Positions 45,255 through 53,657 are shown, numbered from the stretch's first letter. The stretch: 64,000 nucleotides of DNA from RHKX01 sp041393495 (GCA_041393495.1 JAWKKA010000001.1:1-64000); one strand, 5' to 3'. A program made the numbers and translations. Notes: generated from the sequence alone by a model not told the origin.

Positions 45255-45869
45255 CTAGCGAGCGAGGGCCCGCTCGGCGGCCCGCAGGTCGGCCGGCGAG
45301 TCGACGTCGAGCGGATCGGCGACGTCCTCGCACGGCACCGCGACGGTGCGCCCGGCTGCGAGCAGCGACCGCGCCCCCGCGTCGCCCTCGAGCCGCCCGA
45401 TCGCCGCGAACAGCCCGCGCTCGAGGACGACCGGATGGCCGGGCCGGCCGCCGTAGGTCGCGCGGACGGCATCGCGGTCGCGCCGCCGCGCCGCCACCAC
45501 GCGGTCGATGGCCGCGGCCGTGATCAGCGGTTGGTCACCGAGCAGGACCACTGCCGCATCGCAGCCGGCGACGGCGGCGATCCCCGCCTTCAGGGGCGCC
45601 GACATGCCCTCCTCCCAGGCCCGACAGACGACGAGCTCGGCGCCGTGCAGGGCGATCCGCTCGTGGATCGCGTCCGCCCCGGCGCCGAGGACCACGATCA
45701 CGCGGCCGACCGCCGCCGCGCCGGCGTGCGCGAGCACGTGCTCGATGAGCGGCCGGCCGGCGAGCGGGGCGAGCTGCTTGGGCCCGCCGCGACCGAACCG
45801 GCGCCCGGCGCCCGCCGCGAGCACCAGGCACGCGACCGAATCGCGACCGGACGTCGCGGCGCCGCTCAT
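45255..45869 (-). CDS. MobA/MocA-like nucleotidyltransferase (molybdopterin cytidylyltransferase type)
   Basis: 204 residues from the ATG at 45869. The nucleotide-binding signature LVLAAGAGRRFGRGGPKQLAPLAG (in parts), VVLLGDQPLI with metal-binding Asp, RPGHPVVL and DVDSPADL are those of MobA-like NTP transferases, MocA branch. It would add CMP to molybdopterin, giving the cytosine dinucleotide cofactor used by xanthine dehydrogenase-family enzymes with separate subunits. Neighbouring XdhC and Mo-hydroxylase genes support this. Convergent with the DUF6282-like gene, only 5 nt between stops. A further upstream ATG (45929) is possible but adds an atypical tail. Confidence 0.8.
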   Translation of the reverse strand: MSGAATSGRDSVACLVLAAGAGRRFGRGGPKQLAPLAGRPLIEHVLAHAGAAAVGRVIVVLGAGADAIHERIALHGAELVVCRAWEEGMSAPLKAGIAAVAGCDAAVVLLGDQPLITAAAIDRVVAARRRDRDAVRATYGGRPGHPVVLERGLFAAIGRLEGDAGARSLLAAGRTVAVPCEDVADPLDVDSPADLRAAERALAR

Positions 45870-45943
45870 CGGCCCGCTCCCGGGCTTTCCACTTCGTTCC
45901 GAGATCCGAACACAACGAGGATTCCACACTGGAGGTGGGACAG

Positions 45944-46132
45944 ATGCCGCTGATCGAGGTCAAGGCCTTCGACCGCCGTTTCGATGACCCCGAGACGACC
46001 GAGAAGCTGATCGCCGGGCTCACCGACGCCCTCTGCGACGTCTTCGGCGAGGAGGCGCGCGCGGAGACGTGGGTCGTCGTTCAGGGCGTGGCGCCGGCGA
46101 ACTGGGGGTTCGGCGGCGAGGTCAGGAAGTAG
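45944..46132 (+). CDS. 4-oxalocrotonate tautomerase family protein
   Basis: 62 residues, the standard length of the tautomerase superfamily monomer. Met removal leaves Pro as the catalytic N-terminus (MPLIEVKAFDRRF). EETWVVVQ-like text (AETWVVVQGVAPANWGFGG) matches the C-terminal half of the fold. These enzymes form hexamers and move double bonds between enol and keto isomers in ring-cleavage pathways. GGAGGTGGG ribosome-binding site at 45931; a GTG at 45935 is in frame but would bury the Pro. The aminotransferase starts 2 nt after its stop. Confidence 0.87.
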   Translation: MPLIEVKAFDRRFDDPETTEKLIAGLTDALCDVFGEEARAETWVVVQGVAPANWGFGGEVRK

Positions 46133-46134
46133 CC

Positions 46135-47433
46135 GTGGCCGCCTCGCGCCTGCTCTCGACCTCGCTGACGGCGGGCTCGCAGCCGCTCGTCGTCGCCGGC
46201 GAGGGCATGTGGCTGACCCTCGACGACGGCCGCCGCGTCATCGACGGGACCAACACCGCCGCCCCGCTCGGGCACTGCCATCCCGAGATCGTCGAGGCGG
46301 TCCGGACGGCAGCCTCGGCCCCCGCCCTCAACGAGGGGATGCGCTGGGGCCCCCGCGAGAGCGCTGCCGAAGCGCTGCTGGAGACCGCGTTCGCCGGCGA
46401 GGACTGGGTCGGCGCCGTCCGCTTCTTCATCAGCGCCGGCGAGGCGAACGACGTCATCCTCGCCCTCGCCCAGGCGCTGACGGGGCGTTCCGCGCTCGCG
46501 ACCCGGGAGCGCGCCTACCACGGCGGCGTCGGCTATGCCCGCGAGCTGACGATCCAGCCGCACTGGCACGGTGGCGTCTCCTACCACGAGCGGGTGATGG
46601 CGGCGCCGCGGCTCGCCGACGTCGTCGAGCTGCCGGCCCCGACCGGCGCCCGGATCGTCGGCCCCGAGCCCGACCTCGCGGCGGACCTGGCCGCGCTCGA
46701 CGCGGCCGCGCCGCAACTGGATACCGCGGCGGCGGTGCTGATCGACTACAGCCAGGGCGGCGTCTACCACCAGCCCTACTACCAGGACCGGCTCGCCGAG
46801 CTGGCCCGCGAGGCGGGGGCCCTGTGGGTCGCCGACGAGACGGTCTCCGGCTTCGGTCGCATGGGCCACTGGTTCCAGTTTCAGGCCGGCGAGTCGCGGC
46901 CCGACATCGTGACGATGGGCAAGGGACTCGCCGCGGGCGGGGCGCCCGCCGGCGCCGCCGTGCTCTCCAAGGACCTCGTCGAGCGGCTCGAGGGCGGCGG
47001 CTGGCAGTCCTACAGCAGCTACCGTGCGCACCCGATTCAGGTCGCCGCGACCGAGGCCCACGTCCGCGTCTCCGCCCGCGACCGGCTCGCCGAGCGCGCC
47101 GCCGGCTTCGACGGGTGGATGGCGACCGAGATGGGCCGGCTCGCCGCCGCCCATCCGGGCGTCGCCCGGATCGACGGTCGCGCCCTGCACTGGACGATCG
47201 AGCTGCACGGCCCCGACTGGCGCGAGTGGGAGGGCCGTGACCCCGATCCCCTCGCCTCACGGGTAGCCGCCCGGACGCTCGAGGCCGGCGCCCTGATCGC
47301 GACGAGCGGCGAGCAGACCTCGCTGTTCATCGCGCCGCCCCTGATCGTCGAGGAGGAGGAGCTCGAGAAGATCCTCGAGGCGGTCGACCACGGGCTGGCC
47401 CTCGCCGACGAGGCGCGCGAGCGCGCCTCCTGA
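46135..47433 (+). CDS. Class III PLP aminotransferase (GSA-type)
   Basis: 432 residues, GTG start two bases after the tautomerase stop. Family motifs: DGTNTAAPLGHCHPEIVEAV, FISAGEANDVILAL, ADETVSGFGRMGHWF, and the Schiff-base lysine in TMGKGLAAGGAPAGA. Resembles glutamate-1-semialdehyde aminomutase-like and beta-amino acid aminotransferases. It may move the amino group of the amine or amino acid released in the pathway. The coupling with a tautomerase suggests processing of an oxo/enol acid pair. Substrate not predictable. Confidence 0.82.
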   Translation: MAASRLLSTSLTAGSQPLVVAGEGMWLTLDDGRRVIDGTNTAAPLGHCHPEIVEAVRTAASAPALNEGMRWGPRESAAEALLETAFAGEDWVGAVRFFISAGEANDVILALAQALTGRSALATRERAYHGGVGYARELTIQPHWHGGVSYHERVMAAPRLADVVELPAPTGARIVGPEPDLAADLAALDAAAPQLDTAAAVLIDYSQGGVYHQPYYQDRLAELAREAGALWVADETVSGFGRMGHWFQFQAGESRPDIVTMGKGLAAGGAPAGAAVLSKDLVERLEGGGWQSYSSYRAHPIQVAATEAHVRVSARDRLAERAAGFDGWMATEMGRLAAAHPGVARIDGRALHWTIELHGPDWREWEGRDPDPLASRVAARTLEAGALIATSGEQTSLFIAPPLIVEEEELEKILEAVDHGLALADEARERAS

Positions 47434-47477
47434 CAACCGGTTCGCCGCGAGGTTGCAGAAACCGGCCGGGAGCCCGG

Positions 47478-48251
47478 TCAGCGCCGTCTCACGGCAGCTT
47501 CAGGCGATCGGTAGCGGGCGTAGAGCTCGCCGGCGGACTCGCAGAGCGAGATCAGCTCGAGCTCGCGGACGCCGGCCTCGAGCCCGGCGACGAGGCCGGG
47601 TCCGGCGCCGCCGGCGAGCCGTGGCGCCCGGGTGACGAAGAGCTCGTCGACCAGTCCGGCGGCGAGCAGGGCGCCGTGCAGGGTCGGACCGCCCTCGCAG
47701 AGCAGCGTGCGGACGCCGTGATCGGCGCGGAGCTCCGCCAGCATTCGGGCCAGATCCACCCGGCCGGGGTGTCTGACCACCTCGACCGGGGTTGCGGTCG
47801 GCGGCGGCTCGCGGTCGGCGGCGGTGAAGATCACGACGGCGCCGAACCCCTCGGTGAACAGGTCCGCGTTCCAGGCGAGCTCGAGGCGGTTGCTGACGAG
47901 CACCACGAGGGGATCGGGCGCGAGCCCGCGGCTTTCGCGCTCGGCCCGCTTGGCGGGATCGCGGATCACCCGTCCGTAGCCCTCGGCGCGGAGCGTGCCG
48001 GCGCCGATCATCACCGCGTCGGCGCGCATGCGCAGGCCGACGAGCAGCGCCGTGTCGGCGGCGGAGCCGATCGGCCCCGAGCGGCCGCCGATCGTCGCCC
48101 GGCCATCGACGGTGAGCGCGAAGTTGGTGTAGACGAACGGGCGGTCGGCGGCAGCGGCGGCGGCCGGGTCGAGCTCACCGACGAGCTCGCCGACGGTCGT
48201 CATCCCGGGCTCCGGCAGGAGCCGGCGCAGCGGCGTGTCAAGCGTCTCCAC
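47478..48251 (-). CDS. RibD C-terminal domain / pyrimidine reductase family protein
   Basis: 257 residues from the GTG at 48251, which overlaps the RpiB-like stop by 14 nt. A dihydrofolate-reductase-like fold: FALTVDGRATIGGRSGPIGSAAD (in parts), MRADAVMIGAGTLRAEGYG, and LLCEGGPTLHGALLAAGLVDEL, with the GGP loop for NADPH. This is the family of riboflavin-biosynthetic reductase RibD(C), also found in stand-alone actinobacterial reductases. No rib gene is nearby, so either a stand-alone riboflavin-pathway reductase or another NADPH reductase. The preceding open frame to 48443 is an extension across the neighbour. Confidence 0.78.
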   Translation of the reverse strand: METLDTPLRRLLPEPGMTTVGELVGELDPAAAAAADRPFVYTNFALTVDGRATIGGRSGPIGSAADTALLVGLRMRADAVMIGAGTLRAEGYGRVIRDPAKRAERESRGLAPDPLVVLVSNRLELAWNADLFTEGFGAVVIFTAADREPPPTATPVEVVRHPGRVDLARMLAELRADHGVRTLLCEGGPTLHGALLAAGLVDELFVTRAPRLAGGAGPGLVAGLEAGVRELELISLCESAGELYARYRSPEAAVRRR

Positions 48252-48690
48252 GCTCGATCTCGATGAGGTGGTCGACGTTGGCGCGGTCATCGGCCTCGGC
48301 GGATGGCCCCGCTTCGAGCCAGGCATCGAGGATCTCGGCGAGCTCGTGCTCGGAGGTCGAGCGGAGGCTGAGCGCGAGGACGTTGGCATCGTTCCAGCGC
48401 CGCGCGCCGCGCGCCGTCTCGGCGTCGCCGCAGAGGGCGGCACGGATACCGGCCACCTTGTTCGCCGCGATCGCGGCGCCGGTCCCGGTCCAGCAGGCGA
48501 CGACGCCCTGCTCCGCGACTCCGGCGGCGACGTCGCGGGCCGCCGACTCCGACGCCCAGGCCCAGTCGTCGCGCTCGTCCGCCGCGAGGGCGCCGTGGCG
48601 GGCGGCGACCTCGTGCCCGCGCTCCTCGATCGCCGCCGCGATCGCGGCGGCGATCCCGGTCAGCTCGTCGGCGGCGATCGAGAAGCGCAA
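48238..48690 (-). CDS. RpiB/LacA/LacB-family sugar-phosphate isomerase
   Basis: 150 residues, TTG start with upstream GGGAGGC. The RpiB core is clear: GVVACWTGTGAAIAANKVAGIRAALCGD (in parts) with WTGTG in the place of the CGTG(I/V)G loop and a Cys two residues before, then RRWNDANVLALSLR. The family interconverts ribose-5-phosphate and ribulose-5-phosphate or related sugars. The altered catalytic loop (CWTGTG, extra spacing) and the short, acidic rest (ARHGALAADERDDWAWASE) suggest a non-canonical substrate. Confidence 0.75.
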   Translation of the reverse strand: MRFSIAADELTGIAAAIAAAIEERGHEVAARHGALAADERDDWAWASESAARDVAAGVAEQGVVACWTGTGAAIAANKVAGIRAALCGDAETARGARRWNDANVLALSLRSTSEHELAEILDAWLEAGPSAEADDRANVDHLIEIERGDA

Positions 48691-48715
48691 CCCTCGCTGC
48701 CTCCCGCGCCGGTCC

Positions 48716-49399
48716 TCAGCAACCCAGCTTCTTGGCGGCGTCGCGGAGGTTTCTGACCTCGACCGTGGGCTTCTTGGCCGCGCCGTCCAGCTTCTCCCCG
48801 CGCCGGTTGACCCAGATCACCGGGACCCGCATCTTGACGAGCGGCTCGACGTCGGTGTAGTGGCCGCTGGTGATGTGGACCCAGCCCTTCTTCTTGCCGA
48901 TCCGCCGCGCGCATTCCTTGAAGTGGGCGGGCTCGGGCTTGTAGCTGCGGACCTGCTGGGCGGTGACGACGAGGTCGAGCTCGGTGCGCAGATGGCGCCG
49001 CGAGACGCCGAGCAGCTTGTCGTCGATGTTGGAGATGATGCCGAGCCGGTACTTGGCGCCGAGCCGGTCCATCGCCGCGTTCGCCTCGCGGAACGGCTGC
49101 CAGTTCCCGATCGAGTCGGGCAGGAACTGCGCTCGCGAGGGCTCGAGGCTCCAGCCGACCTCCTTCGCGGCCTTGACGGCGGCGCGCCGCAGGACCTCGG
49201 CGTAGAGCTCGTAGGAGCCCGCCATGACCTCGTACTGGATCTCGTGGAAGCGCCCGAGCAGCGCCTTGACGTCGAGGGTCAGGCCGTCCTCGGCGGCCTC
49301 GGCGGCGAACGCCTCGGAGATCCCCTTGTCCCAGTCGATCAGGGTGCCGTAGCAATCCACGGTCACCCATTCGATCTCGCTGCGCTTCGGTAGGGGCAC
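48716..49399 (-). CDS. HAD-superfamily hydrolase (haloacid dehalogenase-like)
   Basis: 227 residues, GTG start. The nucleophile motif is VTVDCYGTLIDWD (Asp at about 15), motif II GIISNIDDKLL (Thr/Ser), motif III Lys in the YKPEPAHFK segment, and WVHITSGHYTDVEPL near motif IV. Cap region resembles type II 2-haloacid dehalogenases, though many such proteins are phosphatases. CATAAT on the minus strand (49411-49416) lies 11 nt before the start and could be its -10. No specific substrate is implied. Confidence 0.82.
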   Translation of the reverse strand: MPLPKRSEIEWVTVDCYGTLIDWDKGISEAFAAEAAEDGLTLDVKALLGRFHEIQYEVMAGSYELYAEVLRRAAVKAAKEVGWSLEPSRAQFLPDSIGNWQPFREANAAMDRLGAKYRLGIISNIDDKLLGVSRRHLRTELDLVVTAQQVRSYKPEPAHFKECARRIGKKKGWVHITSGHYTDVEPLVKMRVPVIWVNRRGEKLDGAAKKPTVEVRNLRDAAKKLGC

Positions 49400-49454
49400 G
49401 ACGGCGCGGGATTATGGCATCCCGCGCGTCGATGGCTCCCGCCGTCGGCCCCGG

Positions 49455-49757
49455 TCAGCTCGCCAGTCGCAGATGCTTCGCGTTCTCGGCGAGCAGCAGG
49501 TCGATGAACTCGCCGATTCGGGTCCCGTTCGCCGTCGCGGCGCGCAGCGGCTTGTCGGGGTGGACCGTGTACGTGTTCCTGCGGCCCTCACGCTTGCGGC
49601 TGAGGTAGCCCTCGTCGACCAGCTCGGTGACGATCCGCTGGGCGGCACGTTCGGTGATGTCCAGGGTCGAGGCGATGTCGCGCAGGCGCACCGTCGGGTC
49701 CTGTGTGATCACCATCATCACCCGGGCGTGGTTCGTGATGAACGTCCAGGTACTCAT
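49455..49757 (-). CDS. Winged helix-turn-helix transcriptional regulator (MarR/ArsR-like)
   Basis: 100 residues. MSTWTFITNHARVMMVITQDP begins a wHTH with VRLRDIASTLDITERAAQRIVTELVDEGYLSRKREGRRNTYTV, i.e. recognition helix and wing. The rest (PLRAATANGTRIGEFIDLLLAENAKHL) is a short dimer helix. Divergent from sucC, 147 nt apart. The perfect palindrome CATTCGAATG overlaps its start codon (49755-49764) and GAATG-A-CATTC follows at 49760-49770, possible autoregulatory sites. Confidence 0.8.
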   Translation of the reverse strand: MSTWTFITNHARVMMVITQDPTVRLRDIASTLDITERAAQRIVTELVDEGYLSRKREGRRNTYTVHPDKPLRAATANGTRIGEFIDLLLAENAKHLRLAS

Positions 49758-49904
49758 TCGAATGACATTCCCTTCTCTGTTCGTCGCGTCTCGGATGCTC
49801 AATACCCCGATTCGGCGTCCGTAATCCAATCGCCTTTCGCGCCTCGATGACGCTTCGGATAGGGTTCCCGGCCGCTGCCTCGCCGCGGCCGTCCCTCGCA
49901 CGCA

Positions 49905-51062
49905 ATGGATCTCCTCGAATACCAGGGCAAGCAGCTGTTCGCACGCTCCGGCGTGGCCGTTCCCGAGGGCGAGCCGGCCGACACCGTCGAGGGCGCCACC
50001 GCCGCCGCCGAGCGGATCGGGTTTCCCTGCGTGGTCAAGGCCCAGGTCCTGATCGGCGGCCGCGGCAAGGCCGGTGGCATCAAGGTCGCCAGGGACGCCG
50101 GCGAGGCGCGCGCCCACGCCGACGCGATCCTCGGCATGGACATCCGCGGCCCGCGCGGCGAGGGCCCGTTCCGGGTTCATCAGGTCTGGGTCGAGCAGGC
50201 GTCCGAGATCGACGTCGAGTACTACGCCTCGATCATCCTCGACCGCTCCGCCAAGAAGCCGCTCGTGATCCTCTCGCGGATGGGCGGCATGAACGTCGAG
50301 GAGATCGCCGAGACCGATCCCGACGCCCTCGTGCGCCGGCACGTCCACCCGCGGGACGGGCTCTCGCTCGACGCGGCCCGGTCGATCGCGGTCGACGCCG
50401 GGATCGACGAGGACGTCGTCGAGGGTGTCGCCGGGATCCTCGTCAAGCTCTACGCGGCCTTCAACGACAACGACGCGACGCTGATCGAGGTCAACCCGCT
50501 CATCGTCACCGCCGACCGCCGCGTCGTCGCGCTCGACGCGAAGGTGACGATCGACGGGGCGGCGCTGTTCCGCCACGAGGAGCTGGCCGCGATCGAGGAT
50601 CCGCCCGAGGATCCGCAGGAGCGGCTCGCGAAGGAGAAGGGCCTCACCTACGTCAAGCTCGACGGCAATGTCGGCATCCTCGGCAACGGCGCCGGCCTCT
50701 GCATGTCGACGCTCGACGTCGTCGCCAACGCCGGCGGCAGGCCCGCCAACTTCCTCGATGCCGGCGGCGGCTCGAAGGCCGACGCGATCGTCGACGCGCT
50801 CGAGGTCATCACCTCCGATCCGAAGGTGACGGCGGTGCTGTTCAACATCTTCGGCGGGATCACCCGCTGCGACGAGGTCGCGAAGGGGATCATCGAGGCC
50901 TACCGGCGGGTCGATATGGACGTGCCGCTGGTCGTCCGCCTCGACGGCACCAACTCCGAGGAGGGCCTCGCGATGCTCGCCGAGGCGAACCTCGACGGGC
51001 TGCACAAGGCGGAGACGATGCTCGGGGCGGCGGAGATGGTGGTGGGGTTGGCGAATGGTTGA
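49905..51062 (+). CDS. sucC: Succinate-CoA ligase beta subunit
   Basis: 385 residues: the ATP-grasp start MDLLEYQGKQLFARSGVAVPEG, KAQVLIGGRGKAGGI, NVEEIAETDPDAL, EVNPLIVTAD and the C-terminal CoA-ligase part GGGSKADAIVDAL and NIFGGITRCDEVAKGI are all typical. Converts succinyl-CoA to succinate with ATP or GTP in the TCA cycle together with SucD, encoded 90 nt downstream. A TAGGGT hexamer at 49860 could serve as -10, giving a leader of about 35 nt. Confidence 0.95.
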   Translation: MDLLEYQGKQLFARSGVAVPEGEPADTVEGATAAAERIGFPCVVKAQVLIGGRGKAGGIKVARDAGEARAHADAILGMDIRGPRGEGPFRVHQVWVEQASEIDVEYYASIILDRSAKKPLVILSRMGGMNVEEIAETDPDALVRRHVHPRDGLSLDAARSIAVDAGIDEDVVEGVAGILVKLYAAFNDNDATLIEVNPLIVTADRRVVALDAKVTIDGAALFRHEELAAIEDPPEDPQERLAKEKGLTYVKLDGNVGILGNGAGLCMSTLDVVANAGGRPANFLDAGGGSKADAIVDALEVITSDPKVTAVLFNIFGGITRCDEVAKGIIEAYRRVDMDVPLVVRLDGTNSEEGLAMLAEANLDGLHKAETMLGAAEMVVGLANG

Positions 51063-51131
51063 GCAGCACGCAGCACGCAGCACGCAGCACGCGGCCGCCC
51101 GCCGCCCGCCGCCCGCCGCCCGCTGCCCGCT
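51063..51131 (+). repeat. Two adjacent heptanucleotide tandem repeats between sucC and sucD
   Basis: Four perfect copies of gcagcac (51063-51090), a short gap, then five copies of gcccgcc/gcccgct (51097-51131). Both have a 7-bp period. They occupy nearly the whole sucC-sucD spacer, leaving the GAGGAGG ribosome-binding site of sucD. Confidence 0.8.
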
Positions 51132-51152
51132 CGTGGATGAGGAGGCGCGCCC

Positions 51153-52028
51153 GTGTCGATAATCGTCGGCACCGAGACGAAGCTCGTCGTCAGCGGCCTG
51201 ACCGGTCGCGAGGGCAGCTTCCACGGCCTCCGCAACCGCGACTACGGGACCGATCTGGTCGCCGGCGTGACGCCGAAGAAGGGCGGTCAGGACGTCGACG
51301 GCGTCCCGGTCTTCGACACGGTCAGGGAGGCCGTCGAGGAGGCCGGCGCGAACACGTCGATGGTCTTCGTGCCCGCCCGTTTCGCGGCCGCCTCGATCAA
51401 CGAGGCGATCGACGCCGGGATCGGGACCGTGATCGCGATCACCGAGGGCATCCCCGTCCACGACATGCTCCCGACCTACTGGCGGGCCCGCGAGGCGGGC
51501 GTCCGGATGATCGGCCCGAACTGCCCGGGGGCGCTCTCGCCCGGCAAGGCCAACGTCGGGATCATCCCCGCCCAGTTCTTCGCTCCGGGCTCGATCGGCG
51601 TCGTCTCGAAGTCGGGGACGCTGACCTACCAGATCGGCAACGAGCTCAAGCAGGCCGGGCTCGGCAACTCATCGATCGTCGGCATCGGCGGCGACCCGAT
51701 CGTCGGCTCCGACTTCATCGACATCCTCGAGCTCTACGAGAACGACCCCGAGACCGAGCTGATCGTCCTCGTCGGCGAGATCGGCGGCGATGCCGAGGAG
51801 CGCGCCGCCGACTACATCGCCGAGCACGTGACGAAGCCCGTCGTCGCCTACATCGCCGGCTTCACGGCGCCGCCCGGCAAGCAGATGGGCCACGCCGGGG
51901 CGATCATCTCCGGCTCGTCGGGGACCGCCGAGGCCAAGAAGGAGGCGCTCGAGGCGAAGAACGTGCAAGTCGGGCGGAGCCCGAGCGAGACCGCCCGGAT
52001 CGCCGCCGAGACCCTCGCTGCGCTCTGA
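51153..52028 (+). CDS. sucD: Succinate-CoA ligase alpha subunit
   Basis: 291 residues, GTG start with a GAGGAGG site. The CoA-binding Rossmann region has VSGLTGREGSFH, FVPARFAAASINEAIDAG, ITEGIPVHDML, GPNCPGALSPGKANVGIIP (in parts) and SKSGTLTYQIGNELKQAG; the phosphorylated His lies in QMGHAGAIISGSSGTA. Partner of SucC. The stop overlaps a CTG that appears to begin the GNAT gene. Confidence 0.95.
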   Translation: MSIIVGTETKLVVSGLTGREGSFHGLRNRDYGTDLVAGVTPKKGGQDVDGVPVFDTVREAVEEAGANTSMVFVPARFAAASINEAIDAGIGTVIAITEGIPVHDMLPTYWRAREAGVRMIGPNCPGALSPGKANVGIIPAQFFAPGSIGVVSKSGTLTYQIGNELKQAGLGNSSIVGIGGDPIVGSDFIDILELYENDPETELIVLVGEIGGDAEERAADYIAEHVTKPVVAYIAGFTAPPGKQMGHAGAIISGSSGTAEAKKEALEAKNVQVGRSPSETARIAAETLAAL

Positions 52029-52465
52029 GGGCCGACCGCGCCGGAATCGAGATCACCGACGGCGTCGCGCCGGAGCTGGTCGGCGAGCTGCTCCGCTTCT
52101 ACGAGCGCGAGTGGTGGACGCGGGGCCGCGAGCGCGCCGACGTCGAGCGGATGCTCGCCGGCAGCGACGTCGTCATCAGCGTCGTCGAAGTGGCGAGCGG
52201 CGAGCTCGTCGGCTTCGTCCGCGCGATCACCGACGGCGTCTATCGCGGCGTCCTCTTCGACCTGATCGTCGCGCCGCGCTATCGCGGTCGCGGCCTCGGC
52301 GCCGAGCTCGTCCGCCGCGTCCACGACCACCCGGCGATGGCCGGCTGCGGCCGCATCGAGCTGATCTGCATCGAGTCGATGGTTCCTTTCTACGAGCGCC
52401 TCGGCTACGCCGTCGCGCCGCCGCAGCGGCTGCGGATGGTGTGGAGGCGCCCGGGCCCGGGATGA
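52025..52465 (+). CDS. GNAT-family N-acetyltransferase, probable CTG start
   Basis: 146 residues if read from the CTG at 52025, which overlaps the sucD stop (CTGA). No in-frame ATG, GTG or TTG precedes the conserved fold, so a CTG start or an unseen indel is required. GNAT motifs: VISVVEVASGELVGFVRAI (strand-strand), VLFDLIVAPRYRGRGLGAELV with the acetyl-CoA loop RxxGxG, and IELICIESMVPFYERLGY. Small-molecule or protein N-acetylation; substrate unknown. Confidence 0.75.
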   Translation: MRADRAGIEITDGVAPELVGELLRFYEREWWTRGRERADVERMLAGSDVVISVVEVASGELVGFVRAITDGVYRGVLFDLIVAPRYRGRGLGAELVRRVHDHPAMAGCGRIELICIESMVPFYERLGYAVAPPQRLRMVWRRPGPG

Positions 52466-52481
52466 GTCACGGGGCTGGGCC

Positions 52482-52487
52482 TATACT
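52482..52487 (+). promoter_or_regulatory. -10 hexamer TATACT for the aminotransferase
   Basis: TATACT ends 9 nt before the ATG at 52497, close to the bacterial consensus TATAAT and again in the leaderless position. Confidence 0.6.
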
Positions 52488-52496
52488 CGCCCGGCG

Positions 52497-53597
52497 ATGG
52501 CCGAGCCGATGATCTCCTTCGCCCGCGGCGCGCCGAGCGCCGATCTGCTGCCCGTCGACGCGGTCCGGACCGCGGCCCGGGTCGCGCTCGAGGACGACTC
52601 TACCCGCGCCCTCTCCTACGGCACCGGGTTCGGCCACCGCGGCCTCTGCGAGTGGATCGGCGAGCGCCACGGCGGCGTTGACCCCGACCGCGTGATGGTC
52701 ACCAACGGCTCGCTCGAGGCCGGCTGGATGCTCTTCAACCACCTGCTCGCCGCCGGCGACGAGGCCGTCGTCGAGCAGCCGTCCTACGATCGGACGCTGC
52801 TGATGCTCGACAAGCTCGGCGTTGACCGGATCGGGGTCCCGCTCGAGGCTGACGGGATCGAGGTCGCCGGGCTCGAGCAGGCGCTCGCCGACGGCCACCG
52901 GCCGAAGCTCGTTCACGTCATCCCCAACTTCCACAACCCGGCCGGCTGCACGCTGTCGGAGCCGAAGCGCCGCCGGCTCGTCGAGCTGTCGGCCGAGCAC
53001 GGCTTCTGGATCTTCGAGGACGACCCCTATCGCGAGGTCCGCTTCGGCGGCGACGAGCTGCCGACGATGCTCGCCCTCGCCGAAGGCACCGGCGCCAGGG
53101 TCGTCCACGCCTCATCGTTCTCGAAGACCGTCAGCCCCGGGGTCCGGATCGGCTACCTGATCGGCCCCGGCGAGGAGATCGCGGCGCTCGCCAAGGCCGC
53201 CAACGAGACCTACATCTCCCCGAACATGCTCGCCGAGGCGATCGTCTTCGAGCTCTGCCGCTCGGGTGGGCTCGACCGCAACATCGGGGCCGTCAACGCC
53301 GCCTTGGCCGAGCGTCGCGACGCGGTCGTCGCCGAGCTCGGCAAGCAGGTCCCCGAGGCCGGGTTCGTCGTCCCCGGGGGCGGCTACTTCCTCTGGCTCG
53401 ACCTCGCCGAGGGCACTGACACGCGCGACCTCCTCGGCCCCGCGAAGGAGGAGGGCGTCGCCTTCGTCGCCGGCCCCGACTTCATGCTCGCCGGCGGCGA
53501 GCGCTCGCTGCGGCTCTCGTTCGCGAGCGTCCCGCCCGGCGACGTCCCCGAGGGCATCGCCCGGATCGCCCGGGCGCTCGCGACGGTCCGGGCCTGA
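52497..53597 (+). CDS. PLP-dependent aminotransferase, class I/II (LysN/MocR-like)
   Basis: 366 residues. ISFARGAPSADLLPVDAVR and YGTGFGHRGLCEWIGERHG open the fold; NGSLEAGWMLFNHLL, HVIPNFHNPAGCTLS and IFEDDPYREVRFGG give PLP-ring contacts (Asn, Asp, Tyr), and the Schiff-base lysine is in HASSFSKTVSPGVRIGYLIG. It resembles 2-aminoadipate/alanine aminotransferases without the MocR DNA-binding domain. Own promoter; followed by a hairpin array that may end the transcript. Confidence 0.87.
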   Translation: MAEPMISFARGAPSADLLPVDAVRTAARVALEDDSTRALSYGTGFGHRGLCEWIGERHGGVDPDRVMVTNGSLEAGWMLFNHLLAAGDEAVVEQPSYDRTLLMLDKLGVDRIGVPLEADGIEVAGLEQALADGHRPKLVHVIPNFHNPAGCTLSEPKRRRLVELSAEHGFWIFEDDPYREVRFGGDELPTMLALAEGTGARVVHASSFSKTVSPGVRIGYLIGPGEEIAALAKAANETYISPNMLAEAIVFELCRSGGLDRNIGAVNAALAERRDAVVAELGKQVPEAGFVVPGGGYFLWLDLAEGTDTRDLLGPAKEEGVAFVAGPDFMLAGGERSLRLSFASVPPGDVPEGIARIARALATVRA

Positions 53598-53657
53598 CGG
53601 CCGCCCCGGTCGGACCGGGCCGGCGGCTCGGCCGGCGGTAGCCTGCCCGGCGATGAC

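Noticed and set aside
31104..47433. Mobile island or prophage
   Set aside because: No integrase, transposase, tRNA-flanked attachment site or change in base use was seen; the only tRNA (16457) has no repeated 3' end nearby.
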